Made by a program: the position numbers and the translations under genes. 64,000 nt of DNA from Methylorubrum populi (lineage in GTDB: Bacteria > Pseudomonadota > Alphaproteobacteria > Rhizobiales > Beijerinckiaceae). The stretch is from contig NZ_AP014809.1 of the NCBI RefSeq assembly GCF_002355515.1, positions 4,240,501-4,304,500 on the forward strand. The letters run 5' to 3'. Under the pieces are notes generated by a model. That model worked only from the letters and a program-made list of their open reading frames with translations. It was not told the origin of the DNA and searched no databases. Below, one piece after another: positions 1 to 9,116 of the stretch (its first letter is position 1; every line of letters starts with the position of its first letter).

Positions 1-1
1 C

Positions 2-514
2 TATTATAATATGATTAATGCCGCGCATTACTATTCTGATGTTGGCCTTGTGGAGGCATCACAATTTCCAATCGATCATCCAAAGAATTACGATCCAATC
101 ACATTGGAAACGCCATGGTGCTCAGGTGCCTGCTTGCTGGTCAGTAAAGCGGCCTATGAAAGCACAATGGGTTTTGACGAAAAATTTGTCATGTATTGCG
201 AAGATGTTGACCTTTCATGGAGGGTGCGGGATGCCGGCCTCAAGATCCTATACATACCTCGAGCCGCATTTTTCCACGATGTTAGAGATAGGTCCAGTAA
301 GCAAACCCGCAAAAGCATGTTGGTAAGTGGACGTTATCTAGCTCATAAATGGGGAGCACCTGATTTTCTCAATTGGGTCGAAGAAATGCTAGTTGCTGAA
401 GGTCATTTTCCGGCTAGGGAGTACCTACCTTCATTAAGCGAGCAGATGATAAAGAGAGTTCCCGACTTATGCGAATTTAGGCAAGGATTTTACTTTTCCC
501 TGCCACGCTGGTAG
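2..514 (+). CDS. Glycosyltransferase family 2, C-terminal part (5' end outside window)
   Basis: This is the C-terminal end of a GT-A fold glycosyltransferase that would add a sugar to a surface glycan in the cytoplasm. The frame is open to the window edge, so the real start lies upstream. The visible part has the family 2 signature: the WCSGACLLVSK acceptor-loop segment, then a GFDEKFVMYCEDVDLSWR block in which the ED and W are the usual catalytic-base region of rhamnosyl- or related transferases. The DNA is clearly lower in GC than the bulk of the window, like the next gene, which suggests a transferred glycan-synthesis island. The sugar specificity cannot be read from this fragment. Confidence 0.8.
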   Translation, partial: YYNMINAAHYYSDVGLVEASQFPIDHPKNYDPITLETPWCSGACLLVSKAAYESTMGFDEKFVMYCEDVDLSWRVRDAGLKILYIPRAAFFHDVRDRSSKQTRKSMLVSGRYLAHKWGAPDFLNWVEEMLVAEGHFPAREYLPSLSEQMIKRVPDLCEFRQGFYFSLPRW

Positions 515-561
515 CGCGAGATGATCGAACGTAATAGAGATTGACAACAAGGTGCAATAGA

Positions 562-1491
562 ATGGCGGATATCAGCGTAATAGTTCGAACTCACAATGTT
601 AAGCGATTCGCATATCTAAAAAGGGCTCTCCTGTCCCTATCCGTGCAGCAAGATGTAAGTTTAGAAGTCGTTCTTATGACGCAGGGATTCGCATCTGACG
701 CGCTGTGCTTGGTTCAGGAATGGGTAGACAATAATATGTATTCACTTCCAGCCATCGAGGCCGTCAAGGTAATCAATGTAGATCAGAATGACGAAAGAAG
801 AGATCTTCGATGCAGGCTTTTAAATATAGGACTTTCTCAATCGAGCAGTCGATACCTTGCGATACTTGATGACGATGACTTAATGTACCATTTTGCGTAC
901 AAGCAGCTCGTCGCCGATTTAAAGCAAACCGGTGCAGCCGTTGCGTTCGGCAGGTGTGTCCGTGTGGAGGGAACACTGCGGGGCGACGTATTCAGCGCCA
1001 CTAGCAAGACAACACCCTTTAATGGTTCTACTATCATAGATCTAATCGTTGACAGTTTCTGTCCTATTCATTCTTACGTTTTTGATCTCGACCGAATTCG
1101 CAAAGATGAACTATTTTTTGATGAAGATGTTCCGTACCTTGAAGATTATCGATTGCTGCTGAGGTTGATTCCAAATCACAATTTTACGTTCAGATCGATG
1201 GACGAAAGCATCTGCGAATATTGGTTTTTCAACAATATGATAAACACAACAAACAAGTCGGCAGATCCCTTTTCCACAGAAGCCCAAATATGGCGGAAGG
1301 CGTATGTGTTAACGGAGGAACTCAAATCGAACCTATCTGTCAACATCAAACAAATAGATCTCGAACTCTGGGCGCGAAACCGAATTTACAACAACATTCC
1401 GAATGATATAATTATAGATTCTGCGCGCAATTGTATCGACGATCTCAAATTATCGACTGATCTTTTTTACAGAAAAAGCGGGGTGCGGTAG
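562..1491 (+). CDS. Glycosyltransferase family 2
   Basis: Predicted 309-residue glycosyltransferase of the GT2 family. It opens with the typical ADISVIVRTHN strand and nucleotide-binding loop and has the metal-binding acidic cluster ILDDDDLMYH about 110 residues in. I start it at the ATG at 562 because an AAGGTG ribosome-binding site lies 8 bases upstream. A TTG at 541 in the same frame would add seven residues without such a site. It lies 47 bases after the preceding GT2 gene on the same strand, so the two are probably co-transcribed in a capsule, O-antigen or glycoprotein cluster. Codon use is AT-richer than the rest of the window. Its donor and acceptor are unknown. Confidence 0.78.
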   Translation: MADISVIVRTHNVKRFAYLKRALLSLSVQQDVSLEVVLMTQGFASDALCLVQEWVDNNMYSLPAIEAVKVINVDQNDERRDLRCRLLNIGLSQSSSRYLAILDDDDLMYHFAYKQLVADLKQTGAAVAFGRCVRVEGTLRGDVFSATSKTTPFNGSTIIDLIVDSFCPIHSYVFDLDRIRKDELFFDEDVPYLEDYRLLLRLIPNHNFTFRSMDESICEYWFFNNMINTTNKSADPFSTEAQIWRKAYVLTEELKSNLSVNIKQIDLELWARNRIYNNIPNDIIIDSARNCIDDLKLSTDLFYRKSGVR

Positions 1492-1728
1492 ATAAGTGTA
1501 TTAGATACTCAGTAATTTGACTTGAGAGCCCATCCGGCGAGGGTTGGCTTTAGCGTTGAGGGGGCCTAGACGTTATTATAAACCTGCTGATGCGCCAGTT
1601 TTGCAGGGATGCAGCCCCGCCGCGGCTACCTGTCCTATGTCAGAGAAGAATTGGCTCTGGTTGCCCCTTCCCTGACACTGCTGCCAGAAGCCGCTGTCAA
1701 GCGCGAGCACAGTCTGGGGGAGGTGTTC

Positions 1729-1990
1729 AACGGGCTGCGGCAAAGAGCGCCTCGGCCGTACCTCGCGCAAGGGCGAGGGGACGCTGCGCCGCCTGCTCAT
1801 CATCGCTCCCAGCGCGGTGGTGCACTGAACCAAGCGCAAGGGCGTGCCGGCCGACTCGTGGCTCGGCCGAATGCTCGCGCGCAAGCCGCCGATGCTGGTC
1901 ATCGTGGCGGTGGTGAATAAGAACGCACAAATCGCGTGGGACCTTCTGACGAAGGGCGGGATCTACCGAGCTCCGGTCATCACCGAGTGA
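1729..1990 (+). pseudogene. IS110-family transposase, C-terminal remnant
   Basis: About 85 codons match the C-terminal part of IS110/IS116/IS902-type transposases: a GKERLGRTSRKGEGTLRRLL block, then LARKPPMLVIVAVVNKNAQI and a closing LLTKGGIYRAP. The frame is interrupted by a TGA at 1827-1829, where a tryptophan codon is expected before TKRKG, and nothing N-terminal is preserved upstream. It is therefore a dead fragment. It is separated from, and opposite in direction to, the IS110 copy at 3.1-4.5 kb, so the two may be ends of different insertions that remodelled this island. Bases 1492-1728 between the glycosyltransferase and this remnant show no gene. Confidence 0.7.
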
Positions 1991-2172
1991 TAGGATACCT
2001 CTTCCGAAACGGCAGAAACAACACGCTCGCATAGATCGAGGGGCAAGGATGAAGGCATCAGCATCTTCCTTCACCCCTCAAGGTCCCAACCCAGCCGGGC
2101 ACGGCTCTAGCAACTTTCGTCATGCCACGGCTTGTGATCGCGCTACGCGTGGACGCAGTAGCGTACGCGTTG

Positions 2173-3108
2173 CTACATCGTCGAGCAAAAATTTCTTAGA
2201 AAGAATCGTTCAGACGCTTCCTCAATGACATGATCTGCTTCGGCTACGATAGACTCTATAATTTCGGAAAAAACCCCATAGTTGTCTCTTCGGCTCGCCC
2301 ATACAAATCGAACTTCTCTAAAAACGTATGAGAAGAGTTGACTTAGGGCAGAGTTAGAATGCGAATCGCCAATTAGAAGCACTTTTTTGTCTATCGGAGC
2401 ATTACAGTTTTCGTACAATCTATGAATACCGCTTGTTGTTTTCTCGGCGTTATAATCTTTAACGCAATGCATATGTGACATAAACATGCACAATGGTTCG
2501 GCCTCTGAAAATCTAGACGCTAGGTCACATCTATATGGCACAAAATCAAATGGGATCGTGAAAGAAGGTAAATCATAGCCGAGATTACTGATTATATAGT
2601 TGAAAAATTTAACGTACGATCCTGTGCTCGGGTGCGAGTCGAATGCTCTTATTCCCAAGATTGGCTTGAAACAATCGAAGCCATTATAGCAATCCACCAA
2701 CTTTGCGCTAATTGAGGGTGACATAGTAAGAAGCGCATGCCGAAGGCCGGCGTCATGACTAGGATTCTCTACAATACGATTATTTTCCGGAATTACTGCG
2801 AAGATGTCAACATTTACTCCCGCGTTGATACGGTCGTCAACATTAAGCAGCTCGTTCGAGAGCGTACTGTAGTTGTTAATTCCATCTAAAAGCAGCGGAA
2901 TAATTTTACCGTCCAGCTCTACCGAGCCCAGATCAAAAGATCGCAAATTTCCTTCTAAGCTCTCATACAGCTGGAATAATTTCAATCCGTATGCGGCATG
3001 AGCGAAATCATTGGAGTACATGCATAATTTCCAAAGGCGGTCCACTTCGAACTCATTACCACCCCGAGATATTCTTTGGATTTCAGAGTATGACAAACTA
3101 CCCTCCAT
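2173..3108 (-). pseudogene. SGNH/AlgX-like acetyltransferase-type protein, N-terminally truncated by IS110
   Basis: The last 311 codons of a protein with an SGNH-hydrolase-like block: KKVLLIGDSHSNSALSQLF, where GDS carries the expected serine nucleophile, followed about 45 residues later by a DHVIEEASERFF segment. That arrangement is seen in AlgX/AlgJ-like polysaccharide O-acetylation proteins and cell-surface acyltransferase tails. The DNA is low in GC like the glycosyltransferases at 0-1.5 kb. At about 3108 it fuses in frame to IS110 transposase sequence, so the 418-codon open frame running to 3429 is a chimera, not a natural gene. The start used here (ATG at 3108) only marks the junction; the true N-terminus is lost. 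Family assignment is moderate and function is inferred. Confidence 0.5.
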
Positions 3109-3407
3109 ATGGCCCGCCCCGTCCGCAAGTAGCTCTGGACCCGCACAGCATTGCCCGAGCTGTGGGTCCCCCTGCCGAAGCGTCGGCATTGCGGCCCGGG
3201 TGTCCCGGATGAGCGTCTTGCGCAGGTACTTGCTGCCGCCGCCAGTGATTCCGACGAGCTTCAGCTTCCCGCCCGTCGTCACCTGTCGCGGCACGAGGCC
3301 GAGCCAGACTGCCAGATCACGTCCGCGGGCGAAAGTGGACCCGTTGCCGAAGGCCGAGACGAGGGCGGTCGCGTTGAACGCGCCGATACCTGGGTTCGTG
3401 GCCAGCC

Positions 3408-4175
3408 AGGGTCGAGACGCGATCAGCACCAGAAGGCGATGACGGCGGCGAGCGCGAGGGCTGAGGCGTAGTCGCGGACGAGCTTGTCGTGGCGGATACG
3501 GTGCTTGCGGCCGCGCTTGCCCGGGATGACGGGCGTGATGCCCTTCTCCCGCAGGTCGGCGCGCAGCCAGCTGGCGTTGTAGCCTTTATCGGCAGCCAAG
3601 GCGGCGGATGCGGCCGGGCGCCTCGGCCAGCACGGCGGGCGCAGACGTCACGTCGCTGGCGTTGCCCGACGTCAGCAGAAGGACGCCGGGGCGGCCGAGC
3701 ACGTCGGTGAGCGCGTGGATCTTCGTGGTCCGGCCGCCGCACGACGGGCCGATCCCTTGCGCGCGAGCCCCCCTTTGCCCCGTGGGCGGAGCGGTGGGAC
3801 CAGACATAGGTGCTGTCGAGGGCGGCCGTGTAACCGGCCCAGCCCGCCTTGGCTAGGGCGGCCAGAATCGCCCGCCAGAAGCCGCGGCGGGACCAGCGGT
3901 TGAAGCGGTTGTAGATCGTGGTGGGCGGACCGTACGCGTCCGGGCAGTCGCACCAGCGGCAGCCGGCGGTGATCACGTGAGGGATGCCGGAGATGACCTG
4001 CCGGTCGTCGTTGCGCTCGGGCCCGGGCTGGTTGCGGGGCATGAACAGTTCGATCACCGCCCACTGGTCGTCCGAGAGCCAGAATAGGTCCGCCGTCGCC
4101 GCCCCCAGGCTGCAAACGACCGCCCCGAATCACAAAACCAAAGCCCGCGCAACACCTTGGTTCGGTTCTGACCCT
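3408..4175 (-). mobile_element. IS5-family insertion sequence (about 768 bp) nested in IS110
   Basis: The element is bounded by imperfect inverted ends: AGGGTCGAGACGC at 3408-3420 and, reading inward from 4175 on the other strand, AGGGTCAGAACCG. The size fits the IS427-type group of IS5. It carries one transposase gene on the minus strand, now broken. Both flanks are parts of the same IS110 gene, which proves a nested insertion. I could not fix a target duplication because the flanking bases (CC on one side, AG on the other) are ambiguous. Confidence 0.65.
3423..4096 (-). pseudogene. IS5-family transposase, frameshifted
   Basis: Translation in several frames gives a typical IS5/IS427 DDE transposase: ADLFWLSDDQWAVIELFMPR at the N-terminus, GCRWCDCPDAYGPPTTIYNR, ALDSTYVWSHRSAHGAKGG containing the first catalytic aspartate, then in another frame GGRTTKIHALTDVLGRP and, after a second shift, ADKGYNASWLRADLREKGI and a C-terminal AVIAFWC followed by TGA. 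At least two frame changes (around 3.8 and 3.6 kb) are needed, and the expected initiator ATG is ACG at 4094-4096. The element can therefore no longer make its own transposase. Confidence 0.75.
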
Positions 4176-4520
4176 AGCACGCATCCCCGTCCGTACGAGC
4201 CTGCTCGACGAACTCGGCATCAAGTGCGACGACGCTTTGGTCAAGGAACTGCCATTGCTCGCGCACGTCCGCCACGAGAGTGCGCATGCGTGGCGTGAGT
4301 GACGCACCCACATCCGTATCGAGCGACTCCGTGAGGCAGGCAGCGAGTTTGGCGCACCCCTGGGGGATGACGTGGCCGCGTTTCAGCCGGATGGCGCGGA
4401 TCTGGTTCGTCAACGCCGTGCGCTCGCCGACGAGTTGGTTGCGGACCCGGCGCAGGGTCTATACGTCGAGATGCGCCTCGGACTTGAGGGCCACGAACCG
4501 CATGGTCGGGCGCGTAGCCC

Positions 4521-4646
4521 CAGGATGAAGCCTTCCAACGCAGTTCGATCCGAAGCTTGCGGCCGACCACCCGTCAGCTTCTCAAACTCAGGCGGCAGAA
4601 GAGGCCTCAAAACGGCCGACAGTTCGTTAGGTACGAGAGCGTCCAT
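4521..4646 (-). pseudogene. N-terminal fragment of a second IS5-type transposase
   Basis: About 40 codons starting MDALVPNELSAVLRPLLPPE and continuing through a GGRPQASDRTALEGFILGL block match the N-terminal helix-turn-helix region shared by IS5/ISL2-type transposases, in which LLPPE and GGRP..DR are characteristic. At about 4520 the match stops abruptly and IS110 sequence begins in another frame. It is a scrap left by insertion or recombination next to the IS110 copy. Bases 4647-4858 beyond it hold nothing I can support. Confidence 0.5.
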
Positions 4647-4858
4647 GCCCTCTCAATCAGCCCAACCCGGTTTTTCCCACGTTTTAAGATGCCGTCAACC
4701 CGACGTTCCGGAAAAGCCGGCTCTTTCAGCGCCAGCGCGGGGGCGCCGACTGCACGACGGACTGTAAAGGAGACATCATAAAAAATTACTGCTTGGCTCT
4801 GACAGCATGCCCGTGATATGTTAAACACACGCCAGCCGTTTTTTATGAGACTTCCAAA

Positions 4859-5065
4859 ATGGAAAACATCAAAACATGCATTCAGCCAGCTAGAGATGCT
4901 TGTCATACAATCGTGCCTGCGTTTGGAAATCAGAATTTTGATGACCTATTTGGTCTCCTACCAAGCAGAAATACTATACCGAAAATTGAATTAAATCTGA
5001 ACCGACTTGAAGACTGCTATGTAGTGTTTGAGCCAGGCGCAGATGGAATTATTTTCGATAGGCAC
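4859..5065 (+). pseudogene. Low-GC gene fragment, unrecognised
   Basis: From an ATG at 4859 a frame with coding-like, AT-rich codon use gives about 69 residues (MENIKTCIQPARDACHTIVP at the start, ending in EPGADGIIFD). At about 5065 base composition switches sharply to GC-rich and the frame continues only as arginine/proline-rich low-complexity translation. This looks like a 5' gene piece cut off at the border between the low-GC glycan island and the GC-rich hypothetical-gene patch. I do not recognise the family. Confidence 0.35.
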
Positions 5066-5268
5066 GGCCATCCCGCTACGTCCTCCCCGAACGCCCCTCC
5101 AAGACCCCGAAGCCTCTCGGCTGCGCTCCGTCCGCACCGCCGCCCTCGCGGCAAGGAGCCTCCCCGCGACCTTCCACCCCGTCCGCATCATTGTCGTCCC
5201 CGAACGCAGCCGAGCTGCGAGCAATCGCTGACAAGGGGTCGGAGGCGACATCGCTCAGGGCGCAGGAA

Positions 5269-5712
5269 ATGAGCGCGGCGGAGACCGTGGCCCTGCCGGC
5301 GAGTGGGAGCGACCGCAAAACCGGCAAGGACAGTCTAATCAGTACAACCACCTCCACGGCAGTCGGCGCCGAAAGGAAGGGCGGCGCTGCCGATGCAAAG
5401 GTCAGCGTGTCCGGTACTGCTGGTACCGCGGCCTCCAGCTCAGAAGCTGGCTTGCTTCCTGCGGCGGCATCGAACGCACCCCGTTCCGATCATCGCACCT
5501 TCATCGGTCAGCCCACACCGCGTGACTCTGCCGAAATTGGCCTCGGCAGCGTCGTGCTCGCCCATGAGGGTCCGGACGAGGGCTGGCGGGAGGCTGAGGT
5601 GATCGGCATCAACGGCCGGGTCTTCTCGCTGCGCTGGCGCGACTACCCCACCCAGCCGACCATTCTGCGCACGACCACCGAGCTCGCCCTGCTGCCGCCC
5701 GGCGAGGCGTAG
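5269..5712 (+). CDS. Hypothetical protein
   Basis: A 147-residue protein with a low-complexity Ser/Ala/Thr-rich N-terminal half and a compact C-terminal half (from IGLGSVVLAHEGPDEGW to RTTTELALLPPGEA). The C-terminal half looks like a small beta-rich domain: the repeated hydrophobic alternation and WRDYP suggest an SH3-like or Tudor-like fold, which is only an impression. Start is uncertain: I use ATG 5269, with AGGA just upstream, but TTG 5191 in frame would extend it by 26 residues. It is followed by a DUF3768 gene in the same direction, a pairing expected of plasmid-derived DNA. Confidence 0.5.
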   Translation: MSAAETVALPASGSDRKTGKDSLISTTTSTAVGAERKGGAADAKVSVSGTAGTAASSSEAGLLPAAASNAPRSDHRTFIGQPTPRDSAEIGLGSVVLAHEGPDEGWREAEVIGINGRVFSLRWRDYPTQPTILRTTTELALLPPGEA

Positions 5713-5822
5713 TCCAGATCGCGAGAACCACGCCCAGGCCGCCCGATGGCCTGGGTCGCTCAGCGGCAGCGCCGCCCCGGTCGCCAAACACCCCCCCTCA
5801 ACTCTCCTCTCGAAAGATTTCT

Positions 5823-6158
5823 ATGACCGACATCCTCGATGTGGGGCGCGTTACTGCGCTCAACGACATCCGGCGCCGCTCGCTCAGCGGCGGCACGCTG
5901 GTACTCACCGCTGGCATTGTCGCGCTCGGCCGCGAGCGCCAGCAGGGCATCCTCGACGCCATCGCCGCCTTCGACCAGTTCGGGCCCGACAACGATCCCC
6001 ACGACGAGCGCGACTTCGGCGCGCTGGAAGCAGCGGGTGAGCGGGTGATGTTCAAGATCGACTGCTACGACCGCTCGGGGCGCTTCGCCTCGCCCGATCC
6101 CGCCGACACCAGTGTCACCTTCCGCGTGCTCACCATCATGCTCGCTGGGGAGTATTGA
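5823..6158 (+). CDS. DUF3768 domain-containing protein
   Basis: 111 residues covering a whole DUF3768 domain. The signature runs RVTALNDIRRRSLSGGTLVL near the N-terminus, AAFDQFGPDNDPHDERDFG in the middle and FKIDCYDRSGRFASPDPADT followed by VLTIMLAGEY at the end. The family is small, of unknown function, and in Alphaproteobacteria is found mainly on plasmids and in integrated elements. The next reading frame starts 2 bases after its stop, so the two are likely one transcript. Confidence 0.8.
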   Translation: MTDILDVGRVTALNDIRRRSLSGGTLVLTAGIVALGRERQQGILDAIAAFDQFGPDNDPHDERDFGALEAAGERVMFKIDCYDRSGRFASPDPADTSVTFRVLTIMLAGEY

Positions 6159-6160
6159 GG

Positions 6161-6891
6161 TGAGCCGCTGCGATGGGGTGCGCCCCAATGATGATGCTCC
6201 CCAGATTCGAGGTTCGCCGACGCGGCGGCGCCTGCTCGCGCTGCTGAGTAGCCTGCCCATCATCGCCGTGCAGTCCGAGGGCGCCGATCAGCGTCGCGCC
6301 GGCCTAATGGACATTGTGGTCGATGCCGATCCGATGCCACGGCTGTTTGCCGAGTTTCAGGCACTCCTCGACCAGCACGCCGCCGCGATCGGGACCCGCG
6401 ACGGCATCGAGGCGGCCCTCGTCGACCGGATCGGCTGGCCGCGCGTGGCGCTGCCAGGCGGTTCGGACAGCGGGCCGCGCTACGCGGCTGAGCTCGCAGA
6501 GATCGCGCGAGCTGTGCCACCGGGACGGCGCCGTCAGCGGCTTGAGCAACGCCCGCGGTGTCGGCAGCGGCGGTGGGACGAAGCGGCCGCAACAGTGGGT
6601 CTCGCGGAGGCCGATCTGCACGAGGCGGCACTCGACGGTGCCGTCCTGGTGCGGGCGCGGGCGCTGACCCGGCCTAATGATGACCGAGCTGATGCGGGTA
6701 AACGCTCCGAGATCAGCGAAGGCGTCAGGCCACACCATCGACGGGCTGACATGCTTCACACTCCTACCAGCGCGCCGCGGCGCGAAGCGTGCGTCGACGG
6801 ATCGATCGGCCAGCGCCTCCGGCGAGGGTCAAGTGGGGTAAGAGCAGCGGCCGCAGCGCCGCATAAAGGCGAACCGCGTTCACTCCGTTGA
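6161..6891 (+). CDS. Hypothetical protein, possibly degraded at the 3' end
   Basis: The frame opens with a GTG at 6161, directly after the DUF3768 stop. The first 170 codons use GC-rich third positions like real genes and include a short hydrophobic stretch RRRLLALLSSLPIIAVQ, then MDIVVDADPMPRLFAEFQAL and DGIEAALVDRIGWPRVALPG. Beyond about 6680 the translation becomes arginine-rich and unlike protein, so the 3' part may be frameshifted or truncated. I do not recognise the family. Bases 6892-6981 after it hold no gene. Confidence 0.35.
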
Positions 6892-6981
6892 TCTGGCCCT
6901 TGTACTGCTGCAGCGAGCCCCGCTCACGCTGCCACAGCTGATACTGCTTTCGCGGCATCTTGGCGGTGTACCAGAGGACTG

Positions 6982-7800
6982 ATGCTTCGCAGTCCTGTGG
7001 CCTTTACTGACGCGATCGCCGGTGCCATCCACAAGGGGGAGCGTGGGGCCCACGGCCACAAACATCAGGGCATCGCGATGTGCGTCGGCATCGCCCGCGA
7101 GGTCTGCGAGCGTTTCCCGCTATTCGAGGAGTTGCGTGAGGCGCCGTGCCTCCAGGGCAACAAGAGTGTCCAGGCCGCTACCGAGGAGAATTTCACGAAG
7201 CTCGTGCCCTTCGCCGTGGTCGCCCGCTCGTTCGAGGGCACGGAAGCCACTGAAAACCGGATCCGCGTGTACGGCTATGTGACGGGCTACTTTGTGAACA
7301 AGAGTATCGCCGTGCCGCAAATCCCCAAGCGGATCGAGACGATGGAGGGCATTGAGGGCGTCTACGAGAAGGTGAAGGCGAAGAAGCGCCAGGCGCGGGA
7401 TGAAGCCAAGTCCGGCGGCTTCGGCGACAGCGAAAGGCAGGCGTTGAAGCCGGACAAGCGCGAGCCGGCGGCCGCCAAGGTGGCACGGGCGTTGGACAAG
7501 AGCGATGCTGCGGCGCATGAGCCATCCAAGGCATTGGGCGAGCGCCTGACGGTCGAGGCCATCACGAAGAAGTGCCTCCTCGTCAATATGCCATCAAAGG
7601 AGGAGTTGGAGCGGTACCGCGACGGTTCGTGCCGTCGCGGCCAGCGCCGTCGCTTGGACATCGTCTACCGCGGCACTGACGCCGACGGCCTCCATGTTTG
7701 GGAATACGTCTACGGCCGCGATGTCGGGACCAATCTCTCGTCTCACGAGGACAACGACAACGACCTGGACTACGAGGACGAGGACGAAGACGCTGCGTAG
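6982..7800 (+). CDS. Hypothetical protein with acidic C-terminal tail
   Basis: 272 residues. The N-terminal half is globular (CVGIAREVCERFPLFEELRE, then VRVYGYVTGYF-like segments), followed by a Lys/Ala/Glu-rich, probably helical linker (about residues 130-190), a small C-terminal module (RLDIVYRGTDADGLHVWEYV) and a highly acidic tail DNDNDLDYEDEDEDAA. I do not recognise it. Its TAG stop lies exactly where the opposing integrase loses its reading frame, so the two genes abut at a recombination junction. Acidic tails of this kind are seen in DNA-mimic and chaperone-like proteins, but nothing here proves that. Confidence 0.5.
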   Translation: MLRSPVAFTDAIAGAIHKGERGAHGHKHQGIAMCVGIAREVCERFPLFEELREAPCLQGNKSVQAATEENFTKLVPFAVVARSFEGTEATENRIRVYGYVTGYFVNKSIAVPQIPKRIETMEGIEGVYEKVKAKKRQARDEAKSGGFGDSERQALKPDKREPAAAKVARALDKSDAAAHEPSKALGERLTVEAITKKCLLVNMPSKEELERYRDGSCRRGQRRRLDIVYRGTDADGLHVWEYVYGRDVGTNLSSHEDNDNDLDYEDEDEDAA

Positions 7801-8728
7801 TCCCGCCCGAGCGGCCAGGGAACACGAAGCTGCTGTCTGCGGCAAGCTCGCGCGCACGCTTCAGAATCGTCAAGCTTCGCTCACTCAGCGGCACTCGGTG
7901 CTCGCGCTTGGCCTTCATTCGCGCAGCCGGCACGGTCCACAAGCGATCCGTCAGACTGATCTCGTCCCAGCGCGCGCCAAGCACTTCGCCTGTGCGCGCC
8001 GCCGTCAGGATCAAGAATTCGAAGGCCAGCCGGCTGCCTTCGCTTGCCTCGGCTGCTCGCAGCTGCGCGATGAAACCTGGCACTTGCGCGTAGGGCAGCG
8101 CGGCATGGTGCTCGTCGCGGTCGCCTTGCTTCGGCAGACCTTTGGCAACTCCTTCAATCGGATTTTCGCTGCTGCGGTAGCCGGCGGCCTTCGCCCAATC
8201 GAGCACGGTGCCGATGCGCTGACGGACACGTCGAGCCGTCTCGGGCTTGGTCAGCCAAATCGGCGCGAGCACGCGCAACACGGCGGGGGTGTCGATCTGA
8301 TCGACGCGATGGGTGCCGAGTTGAGGGCAGGCATATTGTTGAAGGGTGTTGCGCCACTGCTGAGCGTGCTTTGCGTTCGCCCACGAAGCTTTGTGCTCGC
8401 CGTGGACGCGCTCGACGGCCTCGGCGAAGGTCGGCACAACGTCCTGGGCTTTGCGGCGCTCGGCCAGCGGGTCGCCGCCCTCTCGTGCGGTCTTGCGATA
8501 GGCCAGTGCCCGTTCGCGTGCTTCGGCCAGCGTCACGAGGGCAGCCCCACCCAAGCCGATATCGCGGCGGCGACCTTGCACAACGAGGCGCAGGAGCCAT
8601 CGTTTCGCACCGGAAGGGTCGACGACGAGGTAGAGACCGTTCCCATCGGCATAGCGGCCGGGCTGTTTGAGCTGGCGCACCTGCACTGCGGTGAGCACCT
8701 TTTCCGGATGCTTGCCCTTACCCTTCAC
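7801..8728 (-). pseudogene. Tyrosine site-specific integrase (P4/bacteriophage type), C-terminally truncated
   Basis: The first 309 codons are a P4-like integrase: N-terminal DUF4102 arm-binding region (LTAVQVRQLKQPGRYADGNG, GAKRWLLRLVVQGRRRDIGL), SAM-like core-binding domain (about residues 100-190) and the beginning of the catalytic domain with the first catalytic arginine in LTAARTGEVLGARW and a KREHRVPLS block. After FVFPGRSGG the frame enters unrelated sequence, so the distal HxxR box and the nucleophilic tyrosine are absent. It cannot recombine DNA. The cut coincides with base 7800. No tRNA gene or obvious attachment repeat is visible upstream of its start. Confidence 0.8.
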
Positions 8729-8760
8729 AAATCCTCCGCCGGAACTCGGCTACCCCACAT

Positions 8761-9116
8761 TCCTTACCGCATATAGGCTCGGATGTAGACCGATCCAGCT
8801 GGATCGCCTCGGACGATGAGTGTTCGCTAAATCTCTGCTATGGCTTGCATAATGGACTGACTTGGACGCTACCAGATATCAACGCGGCGGAACTCCTTCC
8901 GCCAAATCTCCTCTAACTTGCTGACCTTGTAGGAGATTCAAACGATCAGGGCCTCGCGGACAGACGCGCGACGGGCTCCCGCTGCACTGAGTACCCGTCA
9001 GATGGGCCACGATACCCGGCGCGGCCGTCGCAACGGCGGGTTGGCCAGCCAACGCACCGCTTGATCGAACCCCACATCCGACAGCATCGAGCGGACCGGA
9101 TACATGAGCCGCCCCA
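8761..9116. other. Intergenic stretch without supported gene
   Basis: Between the integrase start and modA I see no gene, tRNA or clear repeat. A 39-codon frame on the minus strand (9117-8998, MGRLMYPVRSMLSDVGFDQA at its start) overlaps the modA stop codon as TGATG, the position where modB would normally begin, but it does not resemble ModB and I do not call it a gene. Confidence 0.4.

Larger units (their letters stand above)
3109..4520 (-). mobile_element. IS110-family transposase gene, split by an IS5-family element
   Basis: Read on the minus strand, an IS110 transposase is recognisable in two blocks. The first (4520-4176) has RPTMRFVALKSEAHLDV, then VRNQLVGERTALTNQIRAI and the middle helical region ending ARTDGDAC. 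The second (3407-3109) resumes with WLATNPGIGAFNATALVSAFG, GRDLAVWLGLVPRQ and GGGSKYLRKTLIRDTRAAM, the C-terminal transposase_20-like domain with its PGIGA helix-hairpin-helix. Removing the insert at 3408-4175 joins the halves almost perfectly. A TAG replaces a CAG-type codon after HLDV, and the N-terminal DEDD catalytic domain is missing, so the element is dead. Its 3' side is fused to the SGNH-like gene. Confidence 0.75.
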
